Positions 57,008-64,000 of a stretch of DNA of 64,000 bases are shown here, piece after piece. The notes below the pieces were generated by a model that saw only the letters and a list, made by a program, of their open reading frames with translations, did no database searches and was not told the DNA's origin. Source of the stretch: Gentiana macrophylla (taxonomy: Eukaryota > Streptophyta > Magnoliopsida > Gentianales > Gentianaceae); assembly GCA_026214975.1 (NCBI GenBank), contig JAOBSW010001111.1:1-64000 (forward strand), read 5' to 3'. How positions within the stretch are numbered: position 1 is the first letter of the stretch; each line of letters opens with the position of its first letter. A program made the position numbers and the translations under genes.

Positions 57008-58860
57008 ATGGATTCCTCAAACTTCTTGTCAAAAGTACCGGTTTTTAATGTCAATAATTTCGATGAATATAAAATAAGAATGATATCCCATCTTGCAGCA
57101 ACTCATGAAGAGATGCTGGATGTAATCAATGATGGACCAATCACAATCACTATGGTGGTAGGCACAGGAGCAGATCAAGGAAAGGAAATTGACAAACCTA
57201 AAAAGGATTGGACCAAGGATGACAGGAGAAGAGCAAATCTGGACTTTGTTGCAAAAGACATGATCTTGAAGACCCTAGATAGCAACATGTTCATGAGAAT
57301 CAAAGGCGCAAAACAAACAAAGGAGATGTGGGACAAGCTATCATTGATAAATGAAGGATCTCAAGCGATTAAAGAAAACAAATTATACATTTGCAAAAGC
57401 AGTAAATTTGAGAACTTTAAAATGAAAAATTTGGTGAATCCATTGATCAAATGGACAACAGATTCTCAAGCATCATCAGTGAATTGCAACAGCTTGGACA
57501 CATATATCCCTAGAAAGAAGTATGCTTGAAGATCTTGAGAGGACTTCTTGAAAGATGGAAGATCATAACATCAGTAATCAGAGGAACAACAAATCTTGCA
57601 AGCACTGACACTCTGACACTGATGTCCCATTTAAAAGCTCATGAATTTGAATTGAACGGTGAAGATGGTGCCCCGGTAGAGACACATAAAATCACTGCAT
57701 TAGCTGCACCCCAGCAAAGTAACTTTGCCGAATGCATCAGCAAAGAGACACATGAACTAAAAGAACAGGTAGCTCTATTAGTAGTTAAGCGTTTTTGTGA
57801 GTTTAGCAAAAAGAAGCCATTCAAAGGAAATTCATCATCAAACAAGAGGTCAAGCTCAAACAAAGATATGAAGAAGAAAGATGATGAATACAGATGCTTC
57901 AACTTGCAATAGGAAAGGTCCCTTCAGGCTGATTGTCCTGAAGAAAATGACAAAGATGATGAAAAGAAGAAATACAAAGCATCCGAAAAGAGAGAGAGCA
58001 AGAAGGCACTCAAGGCGTAATCCAAAGAAAGTGAAAAGAATGAAGAATCATCGATAATGATTCGGATGATGATGATGAAGAAGACAGCTCAGAAAATGAA
58101 AAAGCATGTCTATGCCTCATGACCAAAGAATTAGATGAAGACAAAAGTGATAGCTCAGACACTGAGGAAACAAGCCTATGTCTAATGGCTAAAGAATCAG
58201 ATGAAACTAAGGTAATATCTAGTTCTTGTTCCTCATCAAATGCATCCACATCTAACATTGCACAATCTTCTAGTCTCCCATTAGATACATCAGACCTAGT
58301 CCAAAATCTCATGACTAAATTTGATGAAATTGAAAAGAATCATGAAATTCTGGAATTGGATAAAGCAAAAGCTGAATTAATTAGTAAGGAGACCTACTTA
58401 AATGATCAACAAAAAACAGATGATCATACATCTGTTATTAACAGATCAGTTAAGAAAATCTCCTCACCAGTAAAGGTAACCACTGCACCACTAAAAGCAC
58501 CAGCTTACAAACCCTCAAAAAGGTTTGGATCCAGATCTGGTCTTGGCTACAACAGTCAGGATGAAAGTAGGAATAATGGTCAACACAACTCTAAATTTAG
58601 GACCACTAATGGACCAAAATTTAGAAAGGGACAGATCATAGTTCTAACAGATCATCCCGTTCCGGTGAAGTCAAAACCCAGTGTAGTGAAACATCAAACC
58701 GAATCCTCATTCCAGTCAATCAAGAACAATAGCCATCTGAAAGGTAAAGGCAGACTTTACCCTTCGGAGGATGATTGGAATGTTGCACCTCCAAAATACA
58801 AGAGGAAACCATTCCACAAAATGCATCATGTGAAAAACCAATGCATTCTAGACACATGAA
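57008..58860 (+). pseudogene. gag of Sirevirus-like element H
   Basis: ATG 57008, 110 bp after the LTR. The N-terminal domain (VPVFNVNNFDEYKIRMISHL; AKQTKEMWDKLS) is the UBN2/DUF4219-type copia gag. The frame shifts around 57380 and continues (TSVIRGTT..., LMSHLKAHEFEL). The zinc knuckle is damaged: CFNLQ, a stop at 57910, then QADCPEEN where CFNCG...H...C is expected. The Sirevirus-type acidic and basic tail reads openly at 58119-58859 (QNLMTKFDEIEKNHEI; SRSGLGYNSQ). Confidence 0.85.
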
Positions 58861-59420
58861 GCAAGAAAGGTTTCCTCTTGCATATTGGAAAGTGAAGAAG
58901 GATGTAAATGCACCAAAAGGTGGAGAAAAGTATCGAGAATACCTTGATAAAAATATTAGAAGCTATTATGCCATGCCTTATACATATGAAGTTGATGACT
59001 TCAATTATCCAAAAAGAAGACCTTTTGGATACACCCTTGGTATGAGAGGCATGATTGCTAACAGGTATGGACCCAAACAGTGTTGGGTACCTAAACTTAA
59101 TTAATCTGTTTTGTAGGATGTCTGGTACATAGATAGTGGATGTTCCAGACACATGACAGGAAACAAGAAATGGCTCACTGACTTCAAAGCTTTTGATGGA
59201 CCCAAAGTCACATTTGGAGGTAAAGAAAACCCCTGGCAGATTTAAGGGGGAAGGCATAATACTCAAGAACAATCTAAAGATTCAAAATGTGGCATATGTC
59301 AAGGGACTTAACTTCAATCTGATGAGCATCAGTCAATTCTGTGACAAAGGCTACAATGTGCACTTTAACAAAGAAGGATGCAAAGTGTTTCACACCAAAC
59401 CAACACAGTGAGTTCTCTTA
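58861..59420 (+). pseudogene. protease region of H
   Basis: Linker with RRPFGYTLGMRGMIANRYGP and CWVPK, then the aspartic protease motif WYIDSGCSRHMTG near 59123-59160 (catalytic Asp in DSG). Continues with LKIQNVAYVKGLNFNLMSIS and HFNKEGCKVF after a frameshift near 59220. Confidence 0.85.
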
Positions 59421-60190
59421 GGTAGAAGACAAGACAACATGTATGTGGTGGACTGGAGAACAGCCAAGGCATAAACATGTCTACTTGTCAAGAATAATCA
59501 ATCAACAAGCTGGATTTGGCACGGAAGATTAAATCACCTGAATTTCAAGACCATCAGCAAACTATCAAGGAACAAGTTAGTTGAAGGCATGCCAGAGATC
59601 ACATTCAAGGAAGAAAGTCTATGTGATGCATGTCAGAAAGGAAAACAGATAAAAAGTTCATTCAAGTCAAAGCCTCATCAATCTACAACAAGAGTTCTAC
59701 ATACATTTACACATGGACTGTTTGGACCAGTCACACCGATAAGTGTGAGTGGTAAGAAATATACTCTTGTAGTGGTGGATGACTTCTCAAAGTACACTGG
59801 ACCATCTTCATGAACAAGAAGAAAGAAACACTCAAGAAGTCGCAGATTTTTGAGAAGACTCCAGAATGAGAAAGAGCTAAAGATTATCAAGATGAGATCA
59901 GATAGAGGCACTGAATTTCTAAATGACATTATCAGAACCTATTGTGAAGAAAATAGAGTGCTACATCAACTATCTGCAATAGGAACTCCAGAACAAAATG
60001 GTGTAGTAGAGAAAGAAGAAAGCAGAACTCTCAAAGAAGCGTTAGAACAATGATTCTTTGAAGCATGCTTACCAAAGAGGTTTTGGGTGAAAGCAAACAA
60101 ACACTGACATGTCATACACAAAAGCAGATCAATCATCAACAAATATCATGGAAAGACTCCATATGAAATATGGAATGGTAGAAAACCCAA
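59421..60190 (+). pseudogene. integrase of H
   Basis: GAG-pre-integrase zinc region HGRLNHLNF ... CDACQKGK (59518-59645), then the catalytic core. Indels next to the first catalytic Asp make the surviving frame read THGLFGP instead of HMDLFGP (as in A); VVVDDFSKYT follows. The segment with MRSDRGTEF (second Asp) and QNGVVEKEE (Glu) is at 59850-60053. Broken by at least three frameshifts. Confidence 0.85.
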
Positions 60191-60206
60191 TATCTCATAT
60201 TTTCAT

Positions 60207-62228
60207 ATGTTTGGATCAAAATGTTTTGTCTTAAACAGGAATCACCTGCACACCTTTGATGAGAAGGCTGATGAAGCAATCTTCATGGGATACTCAGACA
60301 CCAGCAGAGCATTCAGAGTACTCAATAAAAGAACATTGGTGATTGAAGAATCAATACATGTGGTTTTTGATGAACCAAATACAAATGGTGAAGATCTTCA
60401 AGACCAAGAAAAAAAGCGAAGACAAAGGGAAATCTATACAAATGCAACCATACCAGCTACTATCCTGAATCATCATTTTGAAAATCAAGAGGAACCCCAT
60501 ACCAATACAACAGAAGAAGCACCTGAAGTTGAAGTTCATGCTCAGCATGAAGGTATGGAAGCACCAAGTGAAGAACATCTTCAACCAGATCTAAATTGGC
60601 TAAGAGACCATCCTGAAGAACAAGTCATTGGAAATATTCACACAGGAGTTAAAACCAGAAGACAGCTAGAGCACATGCTAACTTGCTTTCTATCACAAGT
60701 GGAACCCAAGACCATAGATGATGCAATCCAAGATGCTGATTGGATCACAGCCATGCAAGAAGAACTAAATGAATTTGAAAGAAATGAAGTCTGGGAACTT
60801 GTTGACAGACCAGATATGGCCAACATCATTGGTGCAAAATGGGTATTCAGGAACAAGATGGACGAGCAAGGAACTGTTGTCAGAAACAAAGCAAGGCTAG
60901 TTGCAAAAGGCTACTCTCAAGCAGAAGGAATAGATTATGATGAAACATTTGCACCAGTAGCAAGATTGGAAGCAATCAGACTCTTTCTAGCATTTGCTGC
61001 ACACAAAGACTTCAAAGTCTATCAAATGGATGTAAAGAGTGCATTCCTAAATGGACTCTTGGAAGAAGAAGTTTATGTAGAACAACCTCCTGGATTTCAA
61101 ATCAAAGGAAAAGAAGACAAAGTATACAAACTCAAAAATGCCCTCTATGGCCTCAAACAGGCACCTAGAGCCTGTTATTAAACACTATCACAATTTCTGA
61201 TCAAGAATGGATTCAACAAGGGAACTATTGACAAGACTCTATTCAAACTAGAGGAAGGAGCAAGCACATTGCTAGTACAAATCTATGTTGATGATATAAT
61301 CTTTGGATCAGAGGATGAAAATCTGTGTGAGAAATTTGCAAATCTGATGAAGAGCAAATTTCAGATGAGCATGATGGGAGAATTAAACTATTTCCTTGGC
61401 CTTCAAGTAAAGCAAATGAAGGATGGCATTTTCATTAGTCAAGCCAAGTACACAAGAGACTTGATACACAAGTATGGGATGGATACAAGTGGCACAGTAG
61501 ACACACCAATGTGTGTCAGAGTCATACTTGGAAAAGATGAAGCAGGAAAGGATGTTGATCAGAAAATGTATAGAGGAATCATTGGCTCCTTATTATACTT
61601 AACTGCAAGCAGACCTGATATAGCATTTGCGGTAGGAGTGTGTGCAAGATTTCAAGCTCAACCAAAAGAATCACATCTTCTAGCAGCTAAAAGGATAATC
61701 AAATACTTGAAAAACACTATAAATGTTGGAATTTGGTATCCAAAAGATGGAGGATTTAAATTGATATCATATTCAGACTCTGACTATGCTGGATGCAAAA
61801 TAGATAGAAAAAGCACATCTGGAACATGCCAAATGCTAGGAACCAGACTAGTCTCTTGGTTCAGTAAAAAGCAAAACTCCATATCTACATCAACAGCTGA
61901 AGCAGAATATATAGCAGCAGGTAGCTGTTGTGCACAAGTACTATGGATAAGACAACAGCTAAGAGACTATGGAGTGGAAGAGAAAACAATTCCAATCATG
62001 TGTGATAACACAAGTGCAATATCTATTACTGAAAATCCAGTATTGCATTCAAGAACAAAGCACATTGATGTAAGACATCATTTCATCAGAGACCATGTTG
62101 AAAAGGGGGATGTCATCCTAAAACACATACCCACTGAAGATCAATTGGCTGACATCTTCACTAAACCACTCAGCTATGAAAGATTTAGTATGTTGAGAAC
62201 TGAGTTAGGGATGATTGAAATTGAATAA
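60207..62228 (+). pseudogene. RT and RNase H of H, one stop codon
   Basis: One frame from the integrase C-terminal part ([20 protein letters not shown]) through RT ([49 protein letters not shown]) to a TAA at 61179 in the segment RACY-stop-TLSQF. It continues in frame with IYVDDIIFGSEDE (catalytic VDD), MMGELNYFLGLQVKQ, and RNase H with SDSDYAGC, KSTSGTCQ, SISTSTAEAEYIAA, MCDNTSAI and DVRHHFIRD. Ends MIEIE at 62225. The active-site residues all survive. Confidence 0.9.
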
Positions 62229-62764
62229 GTATCAAAGAGCGGCTAACTGGAGTAATCGGCTAAGTGACTTCATCAACTGGTACAACCTTTGCCATTACAG
62301 AGTCAGAAAGGTAAGGCATCGGTATCAGCGAAGATAACTTAAGCGATTGTTAGAAGCAGTTAAATGGAGCAATTCGATGAAGAACTCATTGGATCGGCTA
62401 AGTGACCAGCCAAGGCACATCACCGAAATAAAGACTTGGAGATCGGCTAAGTGACCAGCCAAGGCACTTCACCGAAATAAAGACTTGGATAAATTAAAAG
62501 TGTGAACAAAATCAATTCTGATTACACGTGGAGAATAAGGAAATTATGGAGGATTATTCTGTGGAAGATTACACACGTATGATCATGGAGGTAATTATAT
62601 TATTTTTCGAATTATTAACTCCTCGATTCCCGGGCTCTATCATTACTTACCTCAAACCACTCCCCCATTCCACTCGAATATCACAATTTACATACACAAA
62701 ATCACGCCATTATGTCACAAAATCCTTCCATATTCAAACAACGTTCAAACTACCCAAATCACAC
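62229..62764 (+). other. spacer between pol and third ORF of H
   Basis: No gene. Contains a 49-bp tandem duplication (62392-62489), a CACGTG G-box (62525-62530), and then a leader-like region up to the TATA box at 62765. Confidence 0.6.
62392..62489 (+). repeat. 49-bp tandem duplication
   Basis: Units 62392-62440 and 62441-62489 differ at one base; both begin GATCGGCTAAGTGACCAGCC. A related CGGCTAAGTGAC stands alone near 62258. Confidence 0.85.
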
Positions 62765-62772
62765 TATATAAA
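62765..62772 (+). promoter_or_regulatory. TATA box ahead of the third ORF of H
   Basis: TATATAAA in CACTATATAAACAGAC, 122 bp before ATG 62887, with a C- and T-rich leader and a CACGTG element about 240 bp upstream. The best of the three copies of this arrangement. Confidence 0.55.
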
Positions 62773-62886
62773 CAGACTTAGAGATTTTCAGAAATCTTTA
62801 CGCTCTCTTGCAAAATACAAACCCTACTTTTGTTTTTCTCTATTGCAAACTCAAGTTCATTTTCAAACCTCCTCTCTTCTTCAACA

Positions 62887-64000
62887 ATGTCATCATCTTC
62901 CTCAAACACCCAAGCTGGGTATGAAAAATCGATTGCCACTGGCTCATTCTTTCAAGCAGAACACTACCAAAAGCGTGCGGAAATGATGAGAATGCCAAAC
63001 GATTGGCGGCGAGGGTGAAAACCTAAAATTATCAACCTTTCTCAATCCACCCATAAGCGAGGTGCGCTATGAAAGCCTCATCTCCTTCGGAAATCTGCAA
63101 AATCGTCCCCTGGACTCCTTTGTCAAGAAGGAGACAAGTTCAAGAAGACAAGATTGTTGCATCTGTCAATGGTAAAGGCGTGGTGATTACGAGAAAGGTA
63201 ATTGAACACATCTCAAACTTTCCAATGAAGGTCAAGCGAAAGTGACATTGGTACCACAAGACTTGGACAATTTACGGGCAACCATTGCCAAAGTGCAAAC
63301 CCAGGATCCACAAGAGTCAATTGTCTTCGATCCGCGTTGAAGAAACCATTCAATGAGTTTAGTGCTCTAACTGGCAAAACCATTGAGGGAAAGTTGGGAG
63401 CAAATAATGCCATGACGGAAATTAGAATGCGGCTAATGGGAATCATCTATAACAAGCTACAATTTAATTGGGCAAAGTACTTCTTTTTGAGAATCAAAGA
63501 GCAAATCCAAGGTGAAGTAAAAGCAGGCAAAAAGGGGATAAAAGAGGGAAAGACAATGAAAGGACAATTGTGGGTGAAAAAGTCATATGGGATACAGTTT
63601 CACTATCTATTGCAATGTCTCAAAGTCCCCACTGTACAACTTCACAAACTGCATGAATCCAAAGTCATGTTTACTTATGTTAAACAACAAAAGAAGGCAG
63701 GAGAAGGAAAGAGGAAGAACCCCACACACAACACCACCAGTCAAAGAAAGAAACAAAAGGTTCGGCGAAGTCTTGAAAAGACAGGCTTTGGGAAATTGAT
63801 TGATGAAGAAGAAGAAGAAGAGGATTCTGACACTGAGGCAAAACAGCAAGACAAACAAAATATCAGTGAGGATGAATAGCATCCTAATAAAGAAATCCCT
63901 GGAGAGGATGAGGAATCTCCAGAAGAAGTTGTACAATTATCTGCAAACGATATAGATGATCGCATCACAGAATATCTTGAGTGGAAGGAAGGAGATTCCA
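62887..64000 (+). pseudogene. third ORF of Sirevirus-like element H, 5' part
   Basis: ATG 62887 (MSSSSSNTQAGYEKS). Frameshifts near 63015 and 63170-63335 split the N-terminal half, which includes VNGKGVVITRKVIEHISNF near 63160-63220. It is open from about 63337 to 63879 with FSALTGKTIEGKLGANNAMT, NWAKYFFLRIKEQI, a basic block and an acidic run (EEEEEEDSDTE), and goes on beyond the window after a TAG at 63877. Same family as the ORFs of A, C and D. Function unknown. Confidence 0.75.

Larger units (their letters stand above)
55499..64000 (+). mobile_element. Sirevirus-like element H, 5' part
   Basis: LTR, PBS, gag, protease, integrase, RT, RNase H and the start of the third ORF, running off the right edge. 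Least decayed Sirevirus-like copy here: RT and RNase H read in one frame with a single stop. Inserted in E. Confidence 0.9.

Overview
This is heterochromatin-like plant DNA, almost certainly from an angiosperm. Nearly all of the 64 kb is LTR retrotransposons inserted inside one another, and I see no host gene, tRNA, rRNA or CRISPR array. Evidence for a plant: Sirevirus-type Ty1/copia polyproteins, a chromodomain Ty3/gypsy element of the Tekay/Del type, and Athila-type Ty3/gypsy elements with a tRNA-Asp-type primer site (TGGCGCCGTTGCCGGGGA) and an envelope-like third ORF. All polyproteins carry frameshifts or stops. The species cannot be named from the sequence.

Layout. (A) 1-7177: 3' end of a plus-strand Sirevirus-like element (decayed pol, third ORF, LTR). 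(B) 7178-11385: 3' end of a non-coding copia-like element, LTR 9640-11385. (C) 11386-14303: 3' end of a second plus-strand Sirevirus-like element. (D) 14304-21015: a minus-strand Sirevirus-like derivative without pol. (E) 21016 onward: a copia-like element with a 2 kb LTR, split by later insertions and visible at 21016-24782, 50159-51047 and 55450-55498. (F) 24783-50158: an Athila element (TSD GTTGA). (Tekay) 25885-36875: a chromovirus inside the 5' LTR of F (TSD GTTCA). (Solo LTR) 29130-30807: inside the Tekay gag (TSD GTTGG). (G) 51048-55449: a gag- and pol-less Athila derivative (TSD GCATG). (H) 55499 to past the right edge: a third plus-strand Sirevirus-like element. The right half nests five deep (D > E > F > Tekay > solo LTR). 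The left half is best read as D > C > B > A, with the other halves outside the window.

How the parts work. Each complete family would make gag (particle), protease, integrase, reverse transcriptase and RNase H from one LTR-driven RNA, primed by a host tRNA at the PBS, with plus-strand synthesis from the polypurine tract. Both the Sirevirus-like and the Athila elements add a further ORF after pol. The most interesting signals concern that ORF. In three Sirevirus-like copies it is preceded, about 110-120 bp before its ATG, by a TATA-like box. In Athila F it is preceded by a TATA box, an array of GGACG-NN-CGTCC interrupted palindromes (also found in the LTRs and leaders of F, G and Tekay), and a possible 5'-UTR intron. 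Other signals no coding feature explains are: a two-hairpin RNA-like module placed twice, just after stop codons, in Athila F; an AGGA-loop hairpin next to an internal polypurine tract in F and G; a five-copy hairpin family in G; and a 92-nt intron-like insert between gag and protease of the Tekay element.

Limits: no alignment or folding program was run. Boundaries marked by TG..CA ends and TSDs are firm to the base. Those of A/B and B/C are approximate, and domain limits inside decayed ORFs are rough.
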